Under the pieces are notes generated by a model. That model made no database searches, was not told where the DNA came from, and saw only the letters and a program-made list of their open reading frames with translations. Below are positions 1-7,967 of a DNA stretch of 64,000 nt, piece by piece. The stretch comes from Phycisphaeraceae bacterium (GTDB lineage: Bacteria; Planctomycetota; Phycisphaerae; Phycisphaerales; UBA1924): the NCBI GenBank assembly GCA_023898685.1, contig CP060234.1, positions 3,038,001-3,102,000 of the forward strand, written 5' to 3'. The position numbers and the translations under genes were made by a program. Numbering within the stretch: position 1 is the first letter of the stretch; each line of letters starts with the position of its first letter.

Positions 1-751
1 CGATGATCGGCGCCGGGCCACGGGTCGTCTCGAAGTGCTCGGCGAAGCGCTGGGGATCGATCGTCGCGCTGGTGATGATGAGCTTGAGGTCGGGACGGCG
101 GGGCAGGATCTGCCGGAGATAGCCCAGCAGGAAGTCGATGTTCAGGCTCCGCTCGTGCGCCTCGTCGATGATCAGCGTGTCGTAGCGGTGGAAGAGCCTG
201 TCCGACTGGGTCTCCGCGAGCAGGATCCCGTCTGTCATGAGCTTGACCATCGTCCGCTCGCCCGTCCGATCACTGAAACGGATCTTCGTGCCGACGAGGT
301 CGCCCACGCTCACGCCGAGCTCCTCGGCGATCCGCGCCGCAACGGTCCGGGCCGCGAGGCGGCGGGGCTGGGTGTGCCCGATCATCCCATCCACGCCCCG
401 GCCCAGCCCCAGCGCGGCGTCGAGGCAGATCTTGGGGAGCTGCGTCGTCTTGCCCGACCCGGTCTCGCCGCAGAGCACCACCACCTGGTGCTCGCGGATC
501 GTCGCCGCGATCTCCGCACGCATCGCGCTGACGGGCAGATCGGGATACTCGACCGCAGGTCGGCTCTTTTCTCGGGCCTGGCGCTTCTCCCGCGACGCCC
601 GGGCCTCAGCGGCGATCTGGGCCAGCACGCGCTCCCGTTGATCGGGGGCGGATCGTTGCGACCGATCGAGCCCCCGGAGGCGGCGGGCCAGACGGGCACG
701 GTCGGCGATCAGGCAGCCGCCGAGGTCGATGTGTGGTGTTCGAGACGTCAT
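1..751 (-). CDS. hrpA: ATP-dependent RNA helicase HrpA-type (5' part only)
   Basis: The reading frame starts at an ATG at 751 on the minus strand and runs off the window, giving the first 250 residues of a DEAH-box helicase. Visible motifs, in order, are Walker A GETGSGKT (residues 95-102), motif Ia TQPRRLAAR (128-136), the DEAH box in LIIDEAHERS (193-202) and motif III SAT (228-230). This order and the short basic, helical N-terminus fit HrpA, an RNA helicase that is usually about 1,300 residues long. It should act on RNA in the cytoplasm, but its substrate cannot be read here. HrpB or a DHX-like relative is less likely because of the N-terminal extension. The family call is firm; the symbol is less so, because the C-terminal two thirds are missing. 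Confidence 0.85.
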   Translation of the reverse strand, partial: MTSRTPHIDLGGCLIADRARLARRLRGLDRSQRSAPDQRERVLAQIAAEARASREKRQAREKSRPAVEYPDLPVSAMRAEIAATIREHQVVVLCGETGSGKTTQLPKICLDAALGLGRGVDGMIGHTQPRRLAARTVAARIAEELGVSVGDLVGTKIRFSDRTGERTMVKLMTDGILLAETQSDRLFHRYDTLIIDEAHERSLNIDFLLGYLRQILPRRPDLKLIITSATIDPQRFAEHFETTRGPAPII

Positions 752-881
752 GGGCTTTTCTGGCGCAAGCGCCCAATGAAAGGCCTTTCATCTTGCCGTC
801 CGCAACATCTCGCGTGGAAATCCGAACACCTTTCCGATGTCAAGCGGGAACAAAGATGTGATGAACTTCGTTGGATCTCGC

Positions 882-909
882 TTGACCTGGTGGCCGAAAT
901 GTGTACCGT
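882..909 (+). promoter_or_regulatory. possible sigma-70-type promoter for the leader/sRNA
   Basis: TTGACC (882-887) and TACCGT (904-909), separated by 16 bp, resemble a -35 and a weak -10 box. It is the best match I can see upstream of the hairpin-rich stretch that ends in the terminator at 1125-1155. The -10 match is poor, so this is a suggestion only. Confidence 0.22.
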
Positions 910-1157
910 CGTGTCGAACAGAGACGTGCCCCGGCACGTATCGAAGGACGAGCGGGGGCAAGGGCCGAGAGCCGGAGCCCGAAGCTCGGGAAGGATGAAT
1001 CGAAAGTGACCTGTTGCTGCCAGCACATCAACCTTATGACCTCCGTCATGGTCCGCCAGTGGACCGACGCGGTGGTCCTTTGGAGGGTTGGCTGACGCGG
1101 GAACGCTCAACCAGACGACCTGACAAAGGGCCACCGAAAAACGGTGGCCCTTTTTCG
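910..1157 (+). ncRNA. structured RNA of unknown class (small RNA or leader)
   Basis: The 450-base gap between hrpA and the next gene has no convincing ORF but holds a chain of hairpins on the plus strand. These are ACGTGC/GCACGT with a 4-nt loop (924-939), CCCGA/TCGGG (near 980), ATGAC/GTCAT (near 1036-1049), GGTCC/GGACC (near 1050-1065) and GGTTG/CAACC (near 1087-1112). They are followed at once by a strong intrinsic terminator. GTCGT near the 5' end can pair with ACGAC near 1115, which would close a long-range stem. It could be an independent small RNA or an attenuated leader of the gene at 1203. I looked for 6S, SRP, RNase P, tmRNA and lysine-riboswitch signatures and found none. Confidence 0.4.
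1125..1155 (+). terminator. strong Rho-independent terminator
   Basis: A perfect 12-bp stem (1125-1136 with 1142-1153) has an AAAAA loop and runs into a T5 tract (1151-1155). It sits 47 bases before the start codon at 1203, so it either ends a small RNA or attenuates the downstream gene. Confidence 0.8.
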
Positions 1158-1202
1158 TTGCATGACCTGTTCGTTGCAGGCCCGGCCTTCAAGGAGCCCA
1201 CG

Positions 1203-1862
1203 ATGACACTTGACAACACCGAACTGCTGACCATCACCGAATCGGCCCTCACCCACGCCTCGGCGCTCTGCACCCTCGCGGGCCAGACCGTCGCCGCGTG
1301 CCAGGCCCGTCCGATGATCGTCATCGTCGGGGCTTCGGCTGCGGGTCAGTCGGCGATGGATCGCCGCGTGGCCGGCCTGGGCGCGTCGAGCGACGTCGAA
1401 CGCCGCGCCAATCTCATCACCCTCCCGGCACGCGAGAACGCGCAGCGGTTCTCGGGCCTGCTCGCGATGCTCGGCGTTGATGTCCGGCTACTCGATCCGG
1501 CTCTGTTCGCGCCCATCACCCGCGGCAACGCGCTCGAGGCCGAGCCCAGGCTGTTGCACGCCAAGCGCTACGAGCAGGCCATCCAGTCGGCCCGGGTGCT
1601 CGTCCTCGCGGGCGGCACGGGAAGAACGCCCGACGGGCACATCACCAGCCTCGGAACGGGCGGCCCGATTCTCACCGGGTTGTTCGTTGCTCAGAGGCTG
1701 GGCGTCCCGGTGCGACTGATCACGGACGAGCGAGGCTTGGGTGACGCCGGCGTGCTGCCGAAGCGGGCGGCTCTGTTCGCCCGTCGGCACGGGTTGTCGT
1801 TCGGCGTCTCCACAAGGATCGACCAGCCCGCGACGCAGATCCCGGAGGTGCTGTCGGCCTGA
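1203..1862 (+). CDS. divergent amino-acid-kinase-fold protein (aspartokinase-like)
   Basis: The product is 219 aa. The start is set by AAGGAG six bases before the ATG at 1203; an open frame continues upstream but crosses the terminator hairpin. The middle resembles the amino-acid kinase fold of aspartokinases: a segment like LLAMLGVDVRLLD, then LAGGTGRTPDGHITSLGTGG (about 137-156) where aspartokinase has a GFQGxxxxGxxTTLGRGGSD-type strand and loop. The N-terminal catalytic KFGGTS motif is absent, the GRGGSD aspartate is replaced, and there is no ACT regulatory tail. I infer a non-catalytic or changed-specificity member of the superfamily; its substrate and role are unknown. It stands alone behind a terminator-bearing leader. 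Confidence 0.55.
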   Translation: MTLDNTELLTITESALTHASALCTLAGQTVAACQARPMIVIVGASAAGQSAMDRRVAGLGASSDVERRANLITLPARENAQRFSGLLAMLGVDVRLLDPALFAPITRGNALEAEPRLLHAKRYEQAIQSARVLVLAGGTGRTPDGHITSLGTGGPILTGLFVAQRLGVPVRLITDERGLGDAGVLPKRAALFARRHGLSFGVSTRIDQPATQIPEVLSA

Positions 1863-1988
1863 GGGAAGTGAACGCCCCGAGCGACCAATGTACCCAACAT
1901 CGACCGCCGCGTCCGACCCTCAGCGGGCTCGGGCGCGGCGGTTCGATCCCGGCGGCCAATCCGGGCGTTCAGCGATAGGGGACCGGGC

Positions 1989-2264
1989 TCAATAGTCGTC
2001 GTTGTAGCGACGGCGGTCCTGACGCTGGTTCTGGTCGCCGATAACGGCGCCGCCGATACCGCCCGCGACGGCGCCGATCGCGGCGCCCTTGCCCATGTCG
2101 CCGCTGAGCGAGCCGATCGCCATGCCGCCCAACGCCCCGAGGGCCGCCCCGCTGAGGGCGCCCTCGCCCGCGTTGTTGCAGCCGGTCTGGGCCGCGAGCA
2201 TGAATCCGGCGGCGATCACCGCCACGGCGGCCGTAGTGCGGTTCTTCCTTGTAAGACTCGACAT
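1989..2264 (-). CDS. small glycine-zipper lipoprotein
   Basis: The product is 91 aa. AGGAGG lies seven bases before the ATG at 2264, which decides this start over an upstream in-frame codon. The N-terminus is a type II signal peptide with a Gln-Thr-Gly-Cys lipobox, so the mature chain should be lipid-anchored at Cys. The body is an alternating Gly/Ala glycine-zipper segment (GAALGALGGMAIGSLSG and GAVAGGIGGAVIG) followed by a charged tail rich in Gln, Arg, Asp and Tyr. Glycine-zipper lipoproteins of this kind sit in envelope membranes and are often stress-related; no specific role can be read from the sequence. It is monocistronic. Confidence 0.75.
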   Translation of the reverse strand: MSSLTRKNRTTAAVAVIAAGFMLAAQTGCNNAGEGALSGAALGALGGMAIGSLSGDMGKGAAIGAVAGGIGGAVIGDQNQRQDRRRYNDDY

Positions 2265-2439
2265 GGCCAACCTCCTCAGGATCCTGTTCACTGTCCTTGC
2301 CGTTCCGGCGGGTCACCGGCGTTCCGTCTGGAAGCCCGGTGCGCCGCGATCTCGTTCCACACTCTCAAACCCCTGAACACGTCCCAACATTCCGCCAGAT
2401 CGGTGATGATCCGGATCCGGCGCACTCTCTATCAAAGCG

Positions 2440-3147
2440 TCAGTTCCAACTGCATCCTTTCGGCCATTCCTCGGGTTTTTGCGCCGCCGCCTTTCGGAGG
2501 ACGCCGGCCAGATCGTCCAGACTGGTTCGGACCAGACCGGATCGGCGGCGAACGCTCCCCTCCTCGAGCAGCGCATAGCGGGTCCGATCATCTGTGATGA
2601 GCACGAACGAGACCACCTCGAGGACGACCTGGGGCGGGATCTGCCCGCTGTCGATCAGCTTGACCATCTCCTCCGCCGAGGCCAGGCGGCTGAGCGGTTC
2701 CTCGCAGAGGTTCTCCGCCAGCCAGCTGCACAGCTCGTCGGCGGGCCCGATCGGTTCCTCGGCCATGCCGATCGGCTCGAGCATCGCCTCGCGGTAGAGC
2801 CGGGTCTCGTCGGGCAGGCTTTCCTCGACGATGCGTGCCCGGCAGACGCCCTGGATGAGCAGATTGAACCGGCCGTCGTCCATCGCCTCGTGCTGGACGA
2901 TCTGCGCGATGCAGACGGCCGGCCTGACGGGCGGGTTGCCGTGATAGGTCTGCTTCCAATCGTCGCCGTCGAAGGTCGCCATCGCGATCTGCCCGGGCCC
3001 GTCGAGTACCTCACCGATCATCTGGCGGTATCGGGGCTCAAAGATGTGCATCGGCAGGATCTGCTGGGGCAGCAGAGCGACGTGGCCGAGCGGGAAGACC
3101 GGCATCGGCCTGGCAAAGTTGACGCGGATCGACACTTCCTCCGCCAT
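2440..3147 (-). CDS. LON substrate-binding-domain protein
   Basis: The product is 235 aa, starting at ATG 3147; a TTG nine bases upstream is in frame but less likely. Residues about 8-200 match the LON N-terminal (PUA-like) domain: MPVFPLGHVALLPQQILPMH, then IFEPRYRQMIGEV, and the later GVCRARIV strand. No AAA+ or Ser-Lys protease domain follows, so it is a stand-alone LON domain protein of the kind found in many bacteria rather than Lon protease. Such domains bind protein substrates; the cellular role is not established. It is divergent from the cupin gene at 3228. Confidence 0.8.
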   Translation of the reverse strand: MAEEVSIRVNFARPMPVFPLGHVALLPQQILPMHIFEPRYRQMIGEVLDGPGQIAMATFDGDDWKQTYHGNPPVRPAVCIAQIVQHEAMDDGRFNLLIQGVCRARIVEESLPDETRLYREAMLEPIGMAEEPIGPADELCSWLAENLCEEPLSRLASAEEMVKLIDSGQIPPQVVLEVVSFVLITDDRTRYALLEEGSVRRRSGLVRTSLDDLAGVLRKAAAQKPEEWPKGCSWN

Positions 3148-3227
3148 GCCAAACAATACGACCGCTCACGCCGTCGCGTTCTGGTGGCCCGGTCTCAGGG
3201 GACTCGTTCGTGCGGTATGCTCGCTCC

Positions 3228-3788
3228 ATGATCGACGCCGACCGCGTGGCCGCGCTGCTGGGTCTGGAGCGCCTTCCCCACGAGGGTGGGTTCTTCCGCG
3301 AGACGTACCGAGCGGCGGGCCGGGTGACCGGCTGTCTGCCCCCGGGAGTCGGCGAGCGGGCATGGAGCACGCAGATCTACTACCTGCTCCGTCCCGGCGA
3401 GACGAGCGCCCTGCACCGTGTGCGCTGGGACGAGGTGTTCCACCACTACCTGGGTGACCCGGTCGCCCAACTGGTGATCGACGATGGAAGCCTGACATTC
3501 GAGCCGGGCGGCGGGGCCGTGGGTGCGGATCGGGTGGTCATCGGGCCGGATCTGGAAGCGGGGCAGCGTCCCCAGGTCGTCGCGCCGGCGCACCGGTGGC
3601 AGGGGGCCATGCTCGAGCGGGGCCCACACGGCTTTGCATTGCTGGGCTGCACTGTGGCGCCGGGGTTCGATTGGGCGGACTTCGAGCTGATCACGCGCGA
3701 GCGCGCGCGCGAACTCAAACAGGCGCTGCCGGCCTACGCGGGACTGATCGAGACCCTGACGCCGGTGCCGGGGCGGACCCGGGCGTAG
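3228..3788 (+). CDS. DUF985 cupin-domain protein
   Basis: The product is 186 aa with an ATG at 3228; an upstream in-frame GTG at 3210 is the alternative. The sequence shows the DUF985 signature: LGLERLPHEGGFFRETYR near the N-terminus, then IYYLL and SALHRVRWDEVFHHYLGDP, in which the histidines sit where cupins hold a metal. It is a single-domain cupin, probably cytoplasmic, and the reaction is unknown for the family. It converges on the acetyltransferase gene, with a hairpin between them. Confidence 0.75.
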   Translation: MIDADRVAALLGLERLPHEGGFFRETYRAAGRVTGCLPPGVGERAWSTQIYYLLRPGETSALHRVRWDEVFHHYLGDPVAQLVIDDGSLTFEPGGGAVGADRVVIGPDLEAGQRPQVVAPAHRWQGAMLERGPHGFALLGCTVAPGFDWADFELITRERARELKQALPAYAGLIETLTPVPGRTRA

Positions 3789-3801
3789 TCTCACGGAGCG
3801 G

Positions 3802-3831
3802 GCGGATGCGGTGGGGCCACGATCCATCCGC
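3802..3831. terminator. hairpin between convergent genes
   Basis: GCGGATG (3802-3808) pairs with CATCCGC (3825-3831), with an inner GTGG/CCAC stem. It lies in the 132-base gap between two convergent genes and has no T-tract. I infer a bidirectional terminator or transcript end. Confidence 0.35.
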
Positions 3832-3920
3832 GGGCCGTGCCGGATTGAATCGACCGTACGAGCACCATCCGCAGAGCCGCGTTGTGGCGCCGGCGAGCAT
3901 GGCGGCACAGGCCGGCCTGC

Positions 3921-4526
3921 CTACTTCGAATCGGCGTACCCGATCCGTCGACGCAGCCGCTCGCGAACAGGGGGCCACTCGTCGTCGAGGATGCTGAAGT
4001 AGACCGTGTCGCGCTTGTGCCCGTCGGGCATGAGGGCCTGGTGGCGGAGAACGCCGTCGCGGATGGCGCCGATGCGCTCGATGGCGCGCTGGCTCTGTTC
4101 GTTGCGGAGGTCGGTCTTGAGGCAGACTCGGATCGCGGGGCGGCCGAAGAGGCCCCCGCCGAACGCGTGCTCGAGCATGAGGTACTTGGACTCCGGATTG
4201 ACCGTGGTGCCGCGATGGATCGGGTCGTACCAGGTCCAGCCGATCTCGACGTTGAGGTGTTCGGGGCGGAGGTCGCAGTAGACGCTCGAGCCGACGAACT
4301 CGCCGGTCTTGCGGAGGCGGACGGCGAAGGGCAGGATGAACGGACTCTCGATCAGATAGCGGCAGTAGTCCTCCATCCCTTCGACGGTCCAGGGCGAGGG
4401 GGGACGGGTGAAATAGCGGAAGGTTTCGGGGCTGGAGGCGGCGCGGAGCATCTCCTCGGCGTCTTCGACTGAGAGCGGTACAAGCCGGACGACCTTGCCC
4501 TCCAGCTCTCGTGGTTCGATGGTCAT
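3921..4526 (-). CDS. GNAT-family N-acetyltransferase (RimJ/RimL-like)
   Basis: The product is 201 aa from the ATG at 4526; the frame stays open much further upstream only because it runs antisense to leuS. The layout is that of the RimJ/RimL-type GNAT group: VVRLVPLSVEDAEEML at the start, VEIGWTWYDPIHRGTTVNPE in the core (the beta4/acetyl-CoA region) and LKTDLRNEQSQRAIERIGA, the conserved C-terminal helix. It should transfer an acetyl group from acetyl-CoA to an amine; the acceptor is unknown. It is divergent from leuS and 99 bases away. Confidence 0.8.
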   Translation of the reverse strand: MTIEPRELEGKVVRLVPLSVEDAEEMLRAASSPETFRYFTRPPSPWTVEGMEDYCRYLIESPFILPFAVRLRKTGEFVGSSVYCDLRPEHLNVEIGWTWYDPIHRGTTVNPESKYLMLEHAFGGGLFGRPAIRVCLKTDLRNEQSQRAIERIGAIRDGVLRHQALMPDGHKRDTVYFSILDDEWPPVRERLRRRIGYADSK

Positions 4527-4625
4527 GCGCAACGGTAGTCGGCACAATGCCCCCCCGCGTGGGTGGAAATCGCTGATTGGTCTATACTGCCGCCTCCCCG
4601 AGTCGTTCCCAGGAGCACGCCGTCG

Positions 4626-7541
4626 ATGACCGAGCCGTCCCATAGATACACCGCCGCCTTCGCGGGCACGATCGAGACGACCTGGCAGGCGCGCTGGGAG
4701 GAGGCCGGCGTGTTCAGCCAGCCCAACCCGGGCGAGGACGGCTGGGACGGAACGAGGCCCAAGTTCTACTGCCTGGACATGTTCCCATATCCATCCGGTG
4801 CGGGGCTGCACGTGGGCCACCCGGAGGGCTATACCGCGACCGACATCGTGTGTCGATACAAGAAGATGAACGGGTACAACGTGCTCCACCCGATGGGGTG
4901 GGACGCGTTCGGCCTGCCCGCGGAGCAGTACGCGATCCAGACCGGCGTGCACCCGGCAGAGACGACGCGAAAGGCGATCGACAACTTCAGGCGGCAGCTC
5001 AAGCGGTTCGGCTTCTGCTACGACTGGTCGCGCGAGTTCGGGACGATAGACGAGGATTACTACAAGTGGACGCAGTGGATCTTCCTGAAGATCTACCACG
5101 CGTGGTACGACCCTGAGATCGCGCGGGCGAGGCCTATCGAAGAACTGGTCGAAGAACTGGAGACAGGCGAGCGCCCCGCGATCTTCAACCCGGACGCGGC
5201 CGAGTATGGAGCGGCCGGCGCGCCGGGGCGTGAAGAGTTCCCCTGGTCGCAGCTCGACGAGGAAACCCGCCGGGCGATCGTCGATTCGTACCGCCTTGCC
5301 TACGTGGCCGAGCAGACGGTCAACTGGTGCCCCAAACTGGGCACAGCGCTGGCGAACGAAGAGGTGATCGACGGCCGAAGCGAGCGGGGCGGGTTCCCTG
5401 TGTTCCGCAAGCCGTTGCGGCAGTGGCAGTTCCGCATCACCGCCTACGCCGAGCGGCTGCTCGACGACCTGAAGAACCTCGACTGGCCGAGCTCGACGCG
5501 GACCCAGCAGGCGGAGTGGATCGGCCGGAGCGAGGGCGCGCACGTCGACTTCTTTCTGAAGGATGGCCCATCGGCCCACGAGGGGCTGCCGCTGCGTGTG
5601 TTCACGACACGCCCCGACACGCTTTTCGGCGCGACGTTCATGGTCGTCGCGCCCGAGCACCCGCTGGTGGGCGCCGTGCTCGAGGAGCCCTGCCCCGGCT
5701 GCGACCGCCGGCAGATCCGTGCGTACGTCGATCACGCCAAGAACCTGAGCGATGTCGAGCGTCAGGAGAACAAGGAGAAGACCGGTGTCCCGCTTGGGGT
5801 CCAGGCCATCAACCCGGCGACCGGGAAGCCCATCCCGGTGTGGACCGCCGACTACGTGCTGATGGGCTACGGCACCGGGGCGATCATGGCGGTTCCCGGG
5901 CAGGACGAGCGAGACTGGGAGTTCGCCGAGAAGTTCGGGCTGCCGATCATCCGCACGGTGCAGCCTCCCGAGGGCTGGGACGGCAAGGCGTACACCGGCG
6001 GTGGCCCCGCGATGAACTCGGGGTTCCTCGACGGGATGGGCATCGTCGAGGCGAAGTCGGCGATGACCGACTGGCTCGAACAGGAGGGCAAGGGCCGGCG
6101 GAAGGTCAACTACAAGCTGCGTGACTGGCTGTTCAGCCGGCAGCGGTATTGGGGCGAGCCGTTCCCGGTGGTGTACGACGAGCGGGGGTTCCACTTCGGG
6201 GTCGACGAGTCGGCGCTGCCGGTGCGGCTGCCCCCGATGAAGGACTACGAGCCCGAGGAGAGCGACGAGCCCCAGCCGCTGCTCGCCAAGGCCCACGACT
6301 GGGTGCGGACGACCGCGGGTGAGGCGGGGGTCTCGGCGTTGCCGGCCGACGCGCCGGTGCGGCGTGAGACCAACACGATGCCGGGTTGGGCGGGCTCGTG
6401 CTGGTACTTCCTGCGCTACTGCGACCCGAAGAACGGCGAGCGGTTCGTGGGGCGCGAGGCCGAGCGGGCGTGGATGCTCACGCCGAAGCCGGGCGTGAGC
6501 CGCGCGCAACTCGACGAATTCGGCGATTTCCCCGTCGAATACGCGGGGGTGGGGGGGGTGGACCTGTATGTGGGCGGGTCGGAGCACGCGGTGCTGCACC
6601 TGCTCTACGCGCGGTTCTGGCACAAGGTGCTGTTCGACCTGGGCGAGGTTTCGACGCCCGAGCCGTTCCAGAAGCTGTTTCATCAGGGGCTGATCCTGAG
6701 CCACGCCTATCAACGGGCCGACCGGAGCCTCGTGCCGATGGACCAGGTCGAGAACCGAGGGACGGAGGACAACCCGGAGTACGTCGAGACGGCGACGGGT
6801 GGACGCGTGACGCAGATCGTCGCGAAGATGTCCAAGAGCCTCAAGAACGTCGTCAACCCCGACGACGTGATCGCGGACTACGGCGCGGACACGTTCAGGC
6901 TCTACGAGATGTACATGGGCCCGCTCGAGGCTAGCAAGCCCTGGGACACGCGGGCGATCGAGGGGATGTTCCGCTTCCTGCGCGACGTCTGGCGGCTGTG
7001 CATCGACGAGGGCACGGGCGAGCCCCGGATCGCCCCGGAGGCCGACGACGCGATCGAGAAGCTGTTGCACCGGACGATCGCCAAGGTCGGGCAGGACATC
7101 GAGAAGCTGGCGTTCAACACCGCGATCGCGGCGATGATCGAGTTCAAGAACGCGGCGACGCCCAAGGGCGGGCTCGAGAGCGGCGGGGCGTCGCTGACGG
7201 CCGATCAGATGGGCCGGCTCGTCCGCATCCTCGCGCCGTTCGCGCCCCACCTTGCCGAGGAAGTCTGGTCGAGGCTCGGGCGGTTCGAGGCCGAGGGCAC
7301 GATCGCGACGGCGGCCTGGCCGACCTTTGACGAGGCGATGCTGGTTGACGACGAAATCGAGGTCCCGGTGCAGATCCTGGGCAAGGTGCGGGGCAAGGTG
7401 ACCGTGCCGGCCGACGCCGACGAGAAGGCGATGGAGGAAGCCGCGCTGGGCGACGAGCGGATCAAGGCGTTGCTCGAGGGCAAGACGGTGCGGAAGGTAA
7501 TCGTCGTGCCGGGGCGGCTGGTGAACATCGTGGCGAACTGA
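4626..7541 (+). CDS. leuS: leucyl-tRNA synthetase
   Basis: The product is 971 aa and charges tRNA-Leu in the cytoplasm. It is a class I synthetase with the HIGH-type motif PYPSGAGLHVGH (residues 54-65), an editing (CP1) domain in the middle with the TRPDTLFGATF segment, the KMSKS loop at 734-738, a tRNA-binding anticodon domain and a C-terminal domain ending KVIVVPGRLVNIVAN. The length is somewhat above the usual bacterial 860-900 aa because of extra loops around residues 165-200 and in the editing region. The ATG at 4626 gives the normal N-terminus; an upstream in-frame ATG at 4563 adds 21 unlikely residues. A palindromic repeat begins 10 bases after the stop. Confidence 0.96.
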   Translation: MTEPSHRYTAAFAGTIETTWQARWEEAGVFSQPNPGEDGWDGTRPKFYCLDMFPYPSGAGLHVGHPEGYTATDIVCRYKKMNGYNVLHPMGWDAFGLPAEQYAIQTGVHPAETTRKAIDNFRRQLKRFGFCYDWSREFGTIDEDYYKWTQWIFLKIYHAWYDPEIARARPIEELVEELETGERPAIFNPDAAEYGAAGAPGREEFPWSQLDEETRRAIVDSYRLAYVAEQTVNWCPKLGTALANEEVIDGRSERGGFPVFRKPLRQWQFRITAYAERLLDDLKNLDWPSSTRTQQAEWIGRSEGAHVDFFLKDGPSAHEGLPLRVFTTRPDTLFGATFMVVAPEHPLVGAVLEEPCPGCDRRQIRAYVDHAKNLSDVERQENKEKTGVPLGVQAINPATGKPIPVWTADYVLMGYGTGAIMAVPGQDERDWEFAEKFGLPIIRTVQPPEGWDGKAYTGGGPAMNSGFLDGMGIVEAKSAMTDWLEQEGKGRRKVNYKLRDWLFSRQRYWGEPFPVVYDERGFHFGVDESALPVRLPPMKDYEPEESDEPQPLLAKAHDWVRTTAGEAGVSALPADAPVRRETNTMPGWAGSCWYFLRYCDPKNGERFVGREAERAWMLTPKPGVSRAQLDEFGDFPVEYAGVGGVDLYVGGSEHAVLHLLYARFWHKVLFDLGEVSTPEPFQKLFHQGLILSHAYQRADRSLVPMDQVENRGTEDNPEYVETATGGRVTQIVAKMSKSLKNVVNPDDVIADYGADTFRLYEMYMGPLEASKPWDTRAIEGMFRFLRDVWRLCIDEGTGEPRIAPEADDAIEKLLHRTIAKVGQDIEKLAFNTAIAAMIEFKNAATPKGGLESGGASLTADQMGRLVRILAPFAPHLAEEVWSRLGRFEAEGTIATAAWPTFDEAMLVDDEIEVPVQILGKVRGKVTVPADADEKAMEEAALGDERIKALLEGKTVRKVIVVPGRLVNIVAN

Positions 7542-7550
7542 AAGGGCTTG

Positions 7551-7661
7551 CCGCGGAGACCCACCGAGGACCGCGGAGACGGATTGGAATGACTCCCGAT
7601 CGATCGCGATCAGATCGGGACCTGGGTCCCGCTCCGTGGTTCTCCGCGTGACGCCGCGGTG
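7551..7661. repeat. palindromic element, CCGCGGAGA-type, 3' of leuS
   Basis: The left arm (7551-7580) is built from copies of CCGCGGAGAC and CCACCGAGGA. The right arm (7630-7661) reads as its imperfect reverse complement (CTCCGTGGTTCTCCGCG, then GCCGCGGTG). About 50 bases of unrelated sequence lie between them. It starts 10 bases after the leuS stop codon. The same arm type recurs at 9716-9797. Confidence 0.65.
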
Positions 7662-7670
7662 ATTCCAAGA

Positions 7671-7850
7671 TCACGGATCGCGCGTGACGCGCCGGTCGGA
7701 TCTGGGCGCCGGGGGCGCGTTCGGCCCCCGCCACCGCGCCCGGGCCTCGCGGTCGCGCTTCTCCCAGGCGTTGCCAACGGCCCACCAGACGACGGTCACG
7801 AGCAGGGCGAGGACCGTGGCGAGAATGCCGAGGACAATGAGACCGGCCAT
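7671..7850 (-). CDS. small single-pass membrane protein
   Basis: The product is 59 aa from the ATG at 7850. A single hydrophobic helix (AGLIVLGILATVLALLVTVV, residues 2-21, then WWAVG) is followed by a basic tail rich in Arg and Pro. It looks like a small inner-membrane protein with a cytoplasmic C-terminus. No family is recognised and the ribosome-binding site is weak, so it may be real but is not certain. It lies between the leuS-linked palindrome and the sialic-acid gene. Confidence 0.45.
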   Translation of the reverse strand: MAGLIVLGILATVLALLVTVVWWAVGNAWEKRDREARARWRGPNAPPAPRSDRRVTRDP

Positions 7851-7967
7851 GCGTGAAGGGTATGGGGGAGTCTGGCCGATGGACACCTGACCGGCCTGAA
7901 GCCTTGGCAAGGGACTCCCTGCATTCGACCCTCGCTCGCACTTCGGGCTCGTCTACGGAGGCGTTGG

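Noticed and set aside
910..1157. Lysine riboswitch, 6S RNA, SRP RNA or RNase P before the kinase-like gene
   Set aside because: None of the conserved cores of these RNAs can be found; left as unknown structured RNA.
4527..7250. A long minus-strand frame continuing upstream of the acetyltransferase
   Set aside because: It is the antisense of leuS; it is Arg/Val/Leu-rich with no family match. Only the part from 4526 to 3921 is a gene.
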